Assembly: GCF_021341665.1 (NCBI RefSeq)
Contig: NZ_JAJTTH010000009.1
Coordinates: 62,001 to 126,000 of the forward strand
Direction of reading: 5' to 3'
Length of the DNA stretch: 64,000 bases
Source of the DNA: Pseudomonas sp. Au-Pse12
GTDB lineage: Bacteria; Pseudomonadota; Gammaproteobacteria; Pseudomonadales; Pseudomonadaceae
Position numbers and translations under genes: made by a program. Shown here piece by piece: positions 1 through 7,356 of this stretch; within the stretch, counting starts at the first letter, position 1; the number at the start of each line of letters is the position of its first letter. A model generated the notes under the pieces. It did no database searches and had not been told where the DNA came from. It worked only from the letters and a program-made list of their open reading frames with translations.

Positions 1-1
1 G

Positions 2-1009
2 ACGTCCAGTGTCACCTACGGCCAGGGCGACGACTTCCTGCGGCACAACGGGGCAGGGGAGATGCTGGTGTTCTCCGCCGCCGACTTCGAGGACTTCCTC
101 GAACCGCGCCCCGACCTGCCGCAGGCCATGGAGCAAGAGCTGGAACCGGTGGTGCGCCACCTGGTGGAGCAGCGCTGGCCGTTCCGCCTGCACGCCACCT
201 ACGACGAATCCATCTCGCGGATGCTCGACGTTTTCGAAAAGGTCGACCGCGACATCCCCTTCAACGGCCTGCCGTGGTTCTTCGATCACGCGGAAACCAT
301 CAGCCCGAAGAACATCGAGCGGGTGCGGGCCCTGGGCGGAGGCATCGCCATCCAGGACCGCATGGCCTTCCAGGGCGAATACTTCGTCGAACGCTACGGC
401 GCCAAGGCCGCCGAGATGACCCCGCCGATCCAGCGCATGCTCGCCGAAGGCATTCCGGTGGGCGCCGGCACCGACGCCACCCGGGTGTCCAGCTACAACC
501 CCTGGACCTCGCTGTACTGGATGGTCAGTGGCCGCACGGTGGGTGGCCTGGAGCTGTATCCCCAGGGCTTGAGCCGCGACACCGCGCTGGAGCTCTACAC
601 CCACGGCAGCGCCTGGTTCTCTTCGGAGCAGGGCAAGAAAGGCCAGATCAAGGTCGGGCAACTGGCGGACCTGGTGGCCCTGTCGGCGGACTACTTCAGC
701 GTCGAGGAAGAGGCGATCAAGTGGATCGAATCCCTGCTGACCCTGGTGGACGGCAAGGTGGTCCACGCGGCCGGCGACTTCGCCAAACTGGCTCCGCCGA
801 GCCTGCCGGTGACCCCGGACTGGTCGCCGGTGGCCAAGGTGCCGGGGCACTGGAAACCCAACGCACCGCTGCAGAACCAGGTGCACCAATGCAGCGGACC
901 GTGCGCGGTGCATGCCCACGGGCACCAGAAGGCGCGCATGTCCAATGTGCCGGTGAGTGACTTCCAGGGGTTCTGGGGGGCGTTTGGGTGTTCGTGTTTT
1001 GCGTTCTGA
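2..1009 (+). CDS. Amidohydrolase family protein, 3' part
   Basis: C-terminal 335 residues of a metal-dependent amidohydrolase of the amidohydrolase_3/YtcJ type; the 5' end lies before base 1, so neither start nor metal-binding N-terminus is visible. The reading frame is open from base 2. Recognisable parts are the barrel segments (FDHAETISP, GGGIAIQDRM), the late barrel Asp motif GAGTDATRVSSYNPW and the closing GQLADLVALSADYF strand typical of the family's composite beta domain. The substrate cannot be read from sequence. A strong Rho-independent terminator follows about 70 bp after the stop, so this gene ends its own transcript and is not joined to the small genes downstream. Confidence 0.85.
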   Translation, partial: TSSVTYGQGDDFLRHNGAGEMLVFSAADFEDFLEPRPDLPQAMEQELEPVVRHLVEQRWPFRLHATYDESISRMLDVFEKVDRDIPFNGLPWFFDHAETISPKNIERVRALGGGIAIQDRMAFQGEYFVERYGAKAAEMTPPIQRMLAEGIPVGAGTDATRVSSYNPWTSLYWMVSGRTVGGLELYPQGLSRDTALELYTHGSAWFSSEQGKKGQIKVGQLADLVALSADYFSVEEEAIKWIESLLTLVDGKVVHAAGDFAKLAPPSLPVTPDWSPVAKVPGHWKPNAPLQNQVHQCSGPCAVHAHGHQKARMSNVPVSDFQGFWGAFGCSCFAF

Positions 1010-1076
1010 GGTATCTGTAGCGGCACGGTACGCTTGTGTTTGTACGGATTAAACACAGTCTTGACGATTCAACTGA

Positions 1077-1101
1077 GCCCGGACCTGGTCCGGGCTTTTT
1101 T
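1077..1101 (+). terminator. Rho-independent terminator after the amidohydrolase gene
   Basis: Perfect 8-bp stem GCCCGGAC/GTCCGGGC with a 3-nt loop followed by six T. It separates the amidohydrolase gene from the AT-richer small-gene island. Confidence 0.9.
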
Positions 1102-1173
1102 GTATTCTGGGGCTGGCTGTTGTGGCGTGAGTGCTTGTGTGAGGCTTACTGGCTAAGTAGGAGGGGCTCAGGA

Positions 1174-1497
1174 GTGAGTGGATTGAACATGCGTACTGCT
1201 GGTTTTAGGGCGAGTATCAGTTTCTTGTCCCCAGATAGTGGTGGGCGTTTGACTATGCCAGAGGGTGATGGCTATGCACCTTACCTTCGTACGGACTCTC
1301 TGGATGAGGGCTTGGCGGTGCGGATAATCGGCATTCCAGAGGGTGCCAGTTTTGCTTCTCTGCTCTCTGTCGAGGTTGAACTCACCTATCATCGGTTTTT
1401 GAGTTATGGGGAGCTGCAACTGGGTCAAGGATTTTATCTGACTGAAGGTTCGAAGCGGGTTGCTGAAGGCGTTATAGAGTCCCTATTGAGGTATTAG
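1174..1497 (+). CDS. Small protein resembling EF-Tu domain III; candidate immunity protein
   Basis: Predicted 107-residue soluble protein. I chose the GTG start at 1174 because AGGAGGGG sits 7 nt upstream; an in-frame ATG at 1189 has poorer spacing. The sequence follows the pattern of the third beta-barrel domain of elongation factor Tu: a strand ending in SPDSGGRLTMP (EF-Tu has EGGRxTP), then GYAPYLRTD (EF-Tu GYRPQF), a VEVELTYH strand (EF-Tu VELI) and a closing strand with EGSKRVAEGVI (EF-Tu EGGRTVGAGV). GTPase and tRNA-binding parts are absent, so it is not a translation factor. Stand-alone proteins of this shape occur among immunity-like genes. The role is inference; the fold resemblance is fairly clear. 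It is first of four small AT-rich genes on the same strand. Confidence 0.65.
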   Translation: MSGLNMRTAGFRASISFLSPDSGGRLTMPEGDGYAPYLRTDSLDEGLAVRIIGIPEGASFASLLSVEVELTYHRFLSYGELQLGQGFYLTEGSKRVAEGVIESLLRY

Positions 1498-1541
1498 CGG
1501 GTTCATTGCACCGGCAATATTGGTAAAAGTGGGGAATGGAT

Positions 1542-1925
1542 ATGGAGTCGTGGGTGTTTCCAAAGTTGAAATTCCCTTCAATGAGGGAGGAGTTGATTGG
1601 CTACTTGCGAGGGCTCTCAGATATTAACTACCAATATCGAGCCTGGGTTCACAGGGAGGCTTCAGATACGTTTTATGACGAACTTGATTATGCCATTCAT
1701 TTTTTATTCGATGATACAGGCTTAGCAACGGATGCCCGCTCCTGGATTGGACTTGTACTGCTGGGGGAGGCAGAAGTGCAAGCGGTTGAAGATGTTGTCA
1801 GGAACATTAATGAACTGTTTCTCTTGCATGGGATAGACCTGGAAGATGCAGAGTATCTGGCAACACCGACGTGGATGAGAGTTGTCGAATCTTCGAAGGA
1901 AGCCTTGGCGGTGTTCTTGAGATAA
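1542..1925 (+). CDS. SCO4402-like small protein, putative immunity protein
   Basis: Predicted 127-residue acidic cytoplasmic protein with no signal peptide or membrane segment. ATG 1542 is preferred over ATG 1536 because GGGGA at 1531-1535 lies 6 nt before it. The N-terminal motif FPSMREELIGYLRGLSD, followed by a YQ..W segment and an all-alpha remainder, resembles the SCO4402 family, which is often found in arrays of orphan immunity genes. Base composition is AT-richer than the chromosome around it, as in its neighbours. No toxin gene lies alongside. The family assignment rests on memory of the motif and should be treated as moderate. Confidence 0.6.
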   Translation: MESWVFPKLKFPSMREELIGYLRGLSDINYQYRAWVHREASDTFYDELDYAIHFLFDDTGLATDARSWIGLVLLGEAEVQAVEDVVRNINELFLLHGIDLEDAEYLATPTWMRVVESSKEALAVFLR

Positions 1926-2115
1926 AAAGTGTTGTAAGTTTTACGGGTGTAGAGGTTTTGCCATCTATCGTGATAACGGTCTCGTAGTGTGTAGGTGGTT
2001 TGTATTTTTTTATTTTCTTTAGGTGCAAGGTTTATTGGTGGTTGCAGGTTTTGGTTTTTAATGTGTCGGATGTTGTGAGATGAAGAGGGTTTGAAATATT
2101 TAATTAAGGACAGTC

Positions 2116-2484
2116 ATGATGAAGAATTCCTCTCTTGTAACCTGTGACTCCTGCGGGGGCGAACTGTCTTTGTTGAGTGAGGGGCGTTGCGAAGGATTAA
2201 GGTGCTCCTGTTGTGGTTGGTCGTTGGTCACTACACGTTTTCCAGATATTGAGGTGGATGATCAGGAATATAAAGTTTTCTGTAGCGGAGACTATAGTGA
2301 CCTGGCTCATGTAAGGGCAGTGTCAGAAGTGGTGAGCTGTAATTTTTTGATGTCAAGAGAGGTCCTTCGGGATGAGTCTTATTTAGTGTTTTCTGGTCCG
2401 GCAGTTGAAGTTGTAAGAGTCAAGAGGCGGCTTGAGTCTGTTGGAGTGGAATGTGTAATAAAACCTGATTTTAACTGGAGCTGA
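2116..2484 (+). CDS. Zinc-ribbon small protein of unknown function
   Basis: Predicted 122-residue protein. An N-terminal zinc ribbon is visible: CxxC at residues 10-13 and a second pair at 30 and 33 (CSCCGW). The C-terminal half (about residues 52-120) has the look of an alpha/beta domain like the ribosomal L7/L12 C-terminal domain: a helix after VRAVSEVV, a SREVL helix, then VKRRLESVGVECVIKP, which recalls the L7/L12 ending. That second resemblance is weak. AAGGA ends 5 nt before ATG 2116; ATG 2119 is also possible. It belongs to the AT-rich small-gene island and may be another orphan immunity protein; no function is established. Confidence 0.6.
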   Translation: MMKNSSLVTCDSCGGELSLLSEGRCEGLRCSCCGWSLVTTRFPDIEVDDQEYKVFCSGDYSDLAHVRAVSEVVSCNFLMSREVLRDESYLVFSGPAVEVVRVKRRLESVGVECVIKPDFNWS

Positions 2485-2545
2485 TCTCAGGGTTTGATGC
2501 AAGGATGATGTGAAAATATATTAGTACTGTTGTGAAGGGGAGAGC

Positions 2546-2971
2546 ATGGAGAGCCCGGAAGCTTTGTATGATGGTCTTTTAATCCGACCTGTTGGTGGTG
2601 GGCTTGTCGAACTGACGGGATGGTTGGTAATTATTGACTACAGATTGTTTATTGTCGCAGATGCTCATGACAAGGCTAAAAGAATTGAGTTCTTTGACTC
2701 AGCGGTTGTTTTTTCCGTGGAGGAAAAGATTTCTCCTTTGGGAGGCGGGGATAGTTTTATTTTTCATAGGGCAAAAGTTGTTGGGTGGCTCGTGGAAGCC
2801 AAGCCTCCAAAGATCAAGCCAGTGACTCTAAATGTCGAGGAGAGGACGGGTGAGGTTGTTTCTATTGATCTTGAGAGTAAAAGTAGTAACAAAGCTAGGT
2901 ATGACGAATTTCTCAGGCACAGAGATGTGATCTCTTCTGTCGATTGGCTCGATTTCTACAAGAAAAATTAG
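2546..2971 (+). CDS. Hypothetical small protein in the immunity-like island
   Basis: Predicted 141-residue protein without signal peptide or membrane segment; AAGGGGAGA precedes the ATG closely. The first 95 residues alternate hydrophobic and polar residues as in a beta-barrel (LVELTGWLVIIDYRLFIVAD, then RAKVVGWLVEAKPP), and the C-terminus is charged and helical, ending SVDWLDFYKKN. I do not recognise a family. It is last in the four-gene AT-rich run and is followed about 130 bp later by a terminator, so it probably closes that transcription unit. An immunity role is suggested only by context. Confidence 0.6.
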   Translation: MESPEALYDGLLIRPVGGGLVELTGWLVIIDYRLFIVADAHDKAKRIEFFDSAVVFSVEEKISPLGGGDSFIFHRAKVVGWLVEAKPPKIKPVTLNVEERTGEVVSIDLESKSSNKARYDEFLRHRDVISSVDWLDFYKKN

Positions 2972-3104
2972 TCCAGAAGAGAAGGTGCGCCGTTATTAGG
3001 TCTAGCGGTAGTGCTGGGTAGATCCCGGATCTGTCGTGTGATTCTCTTTGCCGACAAGCAAGCCCCCTGGGCAGAGATTCGAATAATTTGAGTTAATAAA
3101 AAGA

Positions 3105-3132
3105 GGCGCTCTGAAGAGCGCCCCATTTTTGT
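3105..3132 (+). terminator. Rho-independent terminator closing the small-gene island
   Basis: Stem GGCGCTC/GAGCGCC with TGAA loop, followed by CCATTTTTG and preceded by A-rich sequence. It ends the plus-strand unit and could also serve the converging minus-strand gene at 3175. Confidence 0.85.
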
Positions 3133-3174
3133 TGTTGTATCAAAAAATTTTAATCAGCTAATTGACCGCACTAC

Positions 3175-3504
3175 TCAACAAAACCGATCAATAACCCGAA
3201 CTTCCGATTTGTCCCGCAGCGATTGCCATTCGGCTTTCAGGGTCTCCAGTACCCGGCCGATGAAATCCTTGTCGGCGGCGGCTTTCTTGCCGACGTAGCC
3301 CTGGCCGCGGCGGTACATCTTCAGGCGGGCCGCGAGTTCCCGGTTGCTCTGGTCGAACTCTGCTTCATGGCGATGGGGCGACAGGCAGTCGATGTGCACT
3401 TGGCCCGACTTGGCAATCCACAGGATGTGGCTGTCGTGGCTGTCTTTCTGTGCGGCGAACATACGTGCCAATTCATCAATAGTGGGTTGATTATTAAGAT
3501 TCAT
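3175..3504 (-). CDS. Conserved hypothetical protein
   Basis: Predicted 109-residue basic cytoplasmic protein. The ATG at 3504 has an AAGGGGG Shine-Dalgarno sequence 7-8 nt upstream. The N-terminus reads as a helix (PTIDELARMFAAQKDSHD), followed by a short strand pair (ILWIAKSGQVHIDCLSP) and a long helical region with REL, RRGQGYVGKKAA and a C-terminal helix. No catalytic motif is visible. Its codon use and GC fit the core chromosome, unlike the island to its left. I know of no function. Confidence 0.7.
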   Translation of the reverse strand: MNLNNQPTIDELARMFAAQKDSHDSHILWIAKSGQVHIDCLSPHRHEAEFDQSNRELAARLKMYRRGQGYVGKKAAADKDFIGRVLETLKAEWQSLRDKSEVRVIDRFC

Positions 3505-4070
3505 TTGTAGCCCCCTTGACCATTTATCGATCTATCTAAGTTGATTCGCTAATTCATCTTGCTACGTCGGTAAGTTGAACCCTGATACCGGAAACAGGGC
3601 GACAGAGGGTGTCTGTCGGATACAGATAAGGCCCAGAGCCTGATGCGTGTAGTTGCCTTGATTAACTGCTACGCAATAGCGTCACAACGAAGAGAAGCAG
3701 CGTAAACCTGGATGAAGCTGCCGACATTCCCACCATCGGCCACAAGCATCTTGAAGAGTTTTCGCTGGCTTCCGGTCCTTGTACTGGACGATCAATGCCA
3801 GGTCAGTTTCATCAATCTGCCTTGTGGGCAGTACACATCCGGGTCACAGCTCGGCGGTCAGACGAGCTTGCTCATATCACCTTTGCCTCGTCCCCCGATC
3901 GGGGAGACGTCTGCATCATGCAAGGGCGAAATCCTCTCGTCAACGGTTTTGTAGTGAAATTTTTCAAGCACTACATATTGTCTGACAAAAGCCGGAAAGC
4001 CATTATCCAGCCACCCCAATGCAGGCCTGGGCAGGTAGAATCGGCGCCTTGAAATGTTCCTGAGGTTGCA
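3505..4070. other. Gene-poor stretch before polB
   Basis: About 566 bp without a supportable gene. Open frames of 60-85 codons exist in several frames but lack ribosome binding sites and protein-like composition. The one structure I note is the perfect palindrome CCCCGATCGGGG at 3893-3904, flanked by imperfectly pairing CGTC and GACG. I looked for a LexA box (CTGT-N8-ACAG) ahead of polB and did not find one. Confidence 0.6.
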
Positions 4071-6434
4071 GTGGTGGATGTACAACAAGGCTTCGTCCTG
4101 ACCCGGCACTGGCGCGACACGCCGGCGGGCACGGAAGTCGAATTCTGGCTGGCCACCGATCAGGGGCCGCGGCGGATCCGCTTGCCGTTGCAGACTTCCG
4201 TCGCCTTTGTCCCGGCGGTGCAGCGTCCCCAGGCCGAACGCTTGCTGGCGGACGACCCGGATGTCGAGCTGCGCCCCCTGCAACTGCGCGACTTCCATCA
4301 GCGCCCGGTGCTGGGCCTGTACTGCCCGCAGCACAATCAGCTGATACGCCTGGACAAAACCCTGCGCCGCGCCGGAGTCGAGGTATTCGAGGCCGATGTC
4401 CGGCCGCCCGAGCGCTACCTGATGGAGCGCTTCATCACCGCGCCGGTGTCTTTCGGCGGCCTGCCTGGGCCCGACGGTCTGCTGCTGGAAGCGCAGATGA
4501 AGGCGGCGCCGGACTACCGCCCAACCCTCAAGCTGGTGTCCCTGGACATCGAGACCAGCGAACGTGGCGAGTTGTACTCCATCGCCCTGGAAGGCTGCGG
4601 CCAGCGCCAGGTGTACATGCTCGGCAAGGCCCGGGAAGACGACAGCGCGGTGGATTTCGACCTGGAGTTCTGCGCCAGCCGCGAGCAGTTGCTGCAGAAG
4701 CTCAACCAATGGCTGGCCGACCACGACCCTGACGCGATCATTGGCTGGAACCTGGTGCAGTTCGACCTGCGGGTGCTCCACGAGCATGCCCGGCGCCTGG
4801 CGGTGCCTCTGCGCCTGGGACGTGGCGGCGAGGAAATGCAGTGGCGCGAGCACGGCAGTCGTACCCACTATTTCGCCTCGGCCGCCGGCCGCTTGATCAT
4901 CGACGGCATCGAGGCTCTGCGTTCAGCGACCTGGAGCTTCCCGTCCTTCAGCCTGGAAAACGTGGCTCAGACGCTGCTGGGGGAGGGCAAGTCGATCGAC
5001 AACCCCTACCAGCGCATGGACGAAATCAACCGCATGTTCGCCGAGGACAAGCCGGCCCTGGCCCGCTACAACCTCAAGGATTGCGAGCTGGTGACGCGGA
5101 TCTTCGCCAAGACCGAGCTGCTGACCTTCCTGCTGGAGCGGGCCACGGTCACCGGGCTGCCCGCCGACCGCAGCGGCGGTTCGGTGGCGGCCTTCACCCA
5201 CCTGTACATGCCGCTGATGCATCGCCAGGGTTTTGTTGCGCCCAACCTGGGCGAACTGCCGCCCCAGGCCAGCCCCGGCGGCTTTGTCATGGATTCGCGG
5301 CCCGGGCTCTACGAGTCGGTGCTGGTGCTGGACTACAAGAGCCTGTACCCGTCGATCATCCGCAGTTTCCTGATCGACCCGGTGGGCCTGGTGGAAGGCC
5401 TGCGCCAACCGGACGAGCAGCATTCGGTGGCGGGTTTTCGCGGCGCGCGCTTCTCCCGCACCCGGCATTGCCTGCCCTCGATCGTGACCCGGGTCGCCGA
5501 GGGCCGCGAGGTGGCCAAGCGCGAGCACAACGCGCCGCTGTCCCAGGCCTTGAAGATCATCATGAACGCCTTCTACGGGGTGCTGGGTTCCAGCGGTTGT
5601 CGCTTTTTCGACCCGCGCCTGGCGTCCTCCATCACCCTGCGCGGCCACGAGATCATGGCCCGCACCCGGCAGTTGATCGAAGCCCAGGGGCATCAGGTGA
5701 TTTATGGCGATACCGACTCGACCTTCGTCTGGCTCGGCAGCCTGCATGACGAGGAGCAGGCGGCGTCGATCGGCCGTGCGCTGGTGGCTCACGTCAACCA
5801 GTGGTGGCGCGAGCATCTGCAGCAACAGTACGGCCTGGAAAGCGCCCTGGAGTTGCAGTTCGAAACCCACTACAAGCGCTTTCTGATGCCCACCATCCGC
5901 GGCGCCGAGGAGGGCAGCAAAAAGCGTTACGCCGGCCTGGTGCAGCGCGCCGATGGCAGCCAGGAGATGGTCTACAAGGGCCTGGAAACCGTGCGTACCG
6001 ACTGGTCGCCCCTGGCTCGGGAGTTTCAGCAGGAGCTGTACCAGCGGATCTTCCACCGCCAGCCCTACCAGGACTATGTGCGCGACTACGTGCAACGCAC
6101 CCTGGGCGGGCAACTGGACGACTTGCTGATCTACCGCAAGCGCCTGCGCCGCCCGCTGGATGACTACGAGCGCAACGTGCCGCCGCATGTCCGCGCCGCG
6201 CGCCTGGCTGATGACTACAACCGCGAGCAGGGTCGCCCGTTGCAGTACCAGAACGGCGGCTGGATCAGCTACGTGATCACCCTGGCCGGCCCCGAGCCCA
6301 TGGAAAACCGCCGCGCCGCGATCGACTACGAGCACTACCTGACCCGGCAATTGCAGCCAGTGGCAGACGCCATTCTGCCGTTCGTGCAGGACGATTTCAG
6401 CACCCTGGTGGGTGGCCAGATGGGGCTGTTCTGA
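4071..6434 (+). CDS. polB: DNA polymerase II
   Basis: Family B DNA polymerase with 3'-5' proofreading, used in E. coli for replication restart and translesion synthesis. The 787 residues match the usual length (783 in E. coli). Visible motifs are Exo I SLDIETS (about residues 157-163), Exo II NLVQFDLRVL, Exo III YNLKDCEL, polymerase motif A DYKSLYPSII (about 421), motif B KIIMNAFYGVLG and motif C YGDTDS (about 545-550), all with catalytic acidic residues. The C-terminus ends QMGLF like a beta-clamp-binding tail. The start is GTG at 4071 or 4074 behind TGAGG. It converges on the cupin gene with a 6-bp gap. Unlike E. coli polB, I see no SOS box. Confidence 0.97.
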   Translation: MVDVQQGFVLTRHWRDTPAGTEVEFWLATDQGPRRIRLPLQTSVAFVPAVQRPQAERLLADDPDVELRPLQLRDFHQRPVLGLYCPQHNQLIRLDKTLRRAGVEVFEADVRPPERYLMERFITAPVSFGGLPGPDGLLLEAQMKAAPDYRPTLKLVSLDIETSERGELYSIALEGCGQRQVYMLGKAREDDSAVDFDLEFCASREQLLQKLNQWLADHDPDAIIGWNLVQFDLRVLHEHARRLAVPLRLGRGGEEMQWREHGSRTHYFASAAGRLIIDGIEALRSATWSFPSFSLENVAQTLLGEGKSIDNPYQRMDEINRMFAEDKPALARYNLKDCELVTRIFAKTELLTFLLERATVTGLPADRSGGSVAAFTHLYMPLMHRQGFVAPNLGELPPQASPGGFVMDSRPGLYESVLVLDYKSLYPSIIRSFLIDPVGLVEGLRQPDEQHSVAGFRGARFSRTRHCLPSIVTRVAEGREVAKREHNAPLSQALKIIMNAFYGVLGSSGCRFFDPRLASSITLRGHEIMARTRQLIEAQGHQVIYGDTDSTFVWLGSLHDEEQAASIGRALVAHVNQWWREHLQQQYGLESALELQFETHYKRFLMPTIRGAEEGSKKRYAGLVQRADGSQEMVYKGLETVRTDWSPLAREFQQELYQRIFHRQPYQDYVRDYVQRTLGGQLDDLLIYRKRLRRPLDDYERNVPPHVRAARLADDYNREQGRPLQYQNGGWISYVITLAGPEPMENRRAAIDYEHYLTRQLQPVADAILPFVQDDFSTLVGGQMGLF

Positions 6435-6440
6435 GGCGCT

Positions 6441-6770
6441 TCAATCGACCACGAACAGCTTGGCCCCCAGGGGGCTGAACGAGCGATGCGGCTCGGCGTT
6501 GTCCGCCACCTGGTAGCTCATGCCCGGGGTCAGCACGAAGCGCCGGCCGTCCTCCAGTTCGGTGTGCAGCTCGCCTTCCAGGCACAGCAGGATGTGGCCC
6601 TTGGAACACCAGTGGTCGGCCAGGTAGCCCGGGGTGTATTCCACCATGCGCACGCGGATCGCGCCGAACTGCCGGGTGCGCCAGAACGCGCTGCCGGTTT
6701 CGCCGCGATGCTCGGTGGGTTCGATGGTCGACCAGTCGGTGGTAGCGAAGGGGATTGCGCTGATGTGCAT
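6441..6770 (-). CDS. DHCW-motif cupin-fold protein
   Basis: Predicted 109-residue single-domain cupin. The ADHWCSKGHILLCLEGEL segment (about residues 51-68) carries the DHCW-type motif that names this small family, and RFVLTPGMSYQVADNAEPHRS gives the second cupin motif with a histidine. Such proteins bind a metal in a beta-barrel; substrate and reaction are unknown. It is transcribed against polB and lies 31 bp after the next minus-strand gene, with which it may be co-transcribed. Confidence 0.8.
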   Translation of the reverse strand: MHISAIPFATTDWSTIEPTEHRGETGSAFWRTRQFGAIRVRMVEYTPGYLADHWCSKGHILLCLEGELHTELEDGRRFVLTPGMSYQVADNAEPHRSFSPLGAKLFVVD

Positions 6771-6801
6771 GGGCGGCTCTTGAGGCTGGAGAAAAGGTTG
6801 T

Positions 6802-7098
6802 TCAGTCGTCGACGGCTTCGCACAGACCGCTGGCGCCGTGCTTGTCGGTGTACTTCACGGTCACCGAATCGTCTTCCTCGACGCTGATGGACAGGCTCAT
6901 GTCCGCGGTCTTGACCTGGAAATGCCGGTCATCCACGGCACTGCTCTTGACCTGTTTGCCATTGATATAGACCGGGCCGCCCTGGTCGGCACTGACCGCC
7001 AGATTGCCCGGGCAGGAGACGTTGAACAGCGGAATGCCTTCGGCGTGCGCCGAGCCGGCGAGGAGCATCAAGGTGCCTAGAAACAGGATTTTGCGCAT
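6802..7098 (-). CDS. Small exported hypothetical protein
   Basis: Predicted 98-residue precursor with a clear Sec signal peptide (MRKILFLGTLMLLAGSAHA, cleavage after AHA about residue 19-20). The mature part is about 78 residues, mostly beta, with two cysteines (FNVSC and GLCEAV) that could form a disulfide in the periplasm. ATG 7098 is preferred over GTG 7101 because AGGAG lies 6 nt upstream. It diverges from the aprX-type protease gene; it does not look like the serralysin inhibitor Inh. Function unknown. A 16-bp perfect palindrome at 7118-7133 lies in its leader. Confidence 0.75.
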   Translation of the reverse strand: MRKILFLGTLMLLAGSAHAEGIPLFNVSCPGNLAVSADQGGPVYINGKQVKSSAVDDRHFQVKTADMSLSISVEEDDSVTVKYTDKHGASGLCEAVDD

Positions 7099-7117
7099 CA
7101 CAGACTCCTATTGGAAA

Positions 7118-7133
7118 AGGGCCGCGCGGCCCT
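7118..7133 (-). repeat. 16-bp palindrome, possible leader hairpin
   Basis: AGGGCCGCGCGGCCCT is a perfect palindrome; on the minus strand it runs into TTTTCC. It sits between the promoter region and the Shine-Dalgarno of the exported-protein gene, so it could be an attenuator or leader hairpin rather than an ordinary terminator. Confidence 0.45.
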
Positions 7134-7356
7134 GGTTCGGTGTTTAGCCTATCCCTTGGCGCCACCTCGTGCGAGCGGAATATTTACCCCGTGCCAGAGC
7201 GTTCCGGGGCTTTTGTCGGACAAAAAAAACCGTGGACGCTCAGTTGACGGATATGTCAGGTTTCCTGCGCCTCAATGGGCGAGTGATAGGACGATCTCGC
7301 AGGCGGGGTCGCAGGTGTTCTATCGGAAATTTTTTGTCTGAAACAAGGATGTAGTC

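Noticed and set aside
3893..3904. CCCCGATCGGGG palindrome considered as an operator or terminator
   Set aside because: No T-tract, no nearby start or stop, and 12-bp palindromes are not rare at this GC; kept only as a note.
3712..4052. Several 60-85 codon frames upstream of polB
   Set aside because: No Shine-Dalgarno sequences, overlapping one another in several frames, unlike any family I know.
4923..6350. 475-codon open frame on the minus strand opposite polB
   Set aside because: Shadow of polB: low-complexity Gln/Ala/Val/His composition, no family motif, and the plus-strand frame has all polymerase motifs.
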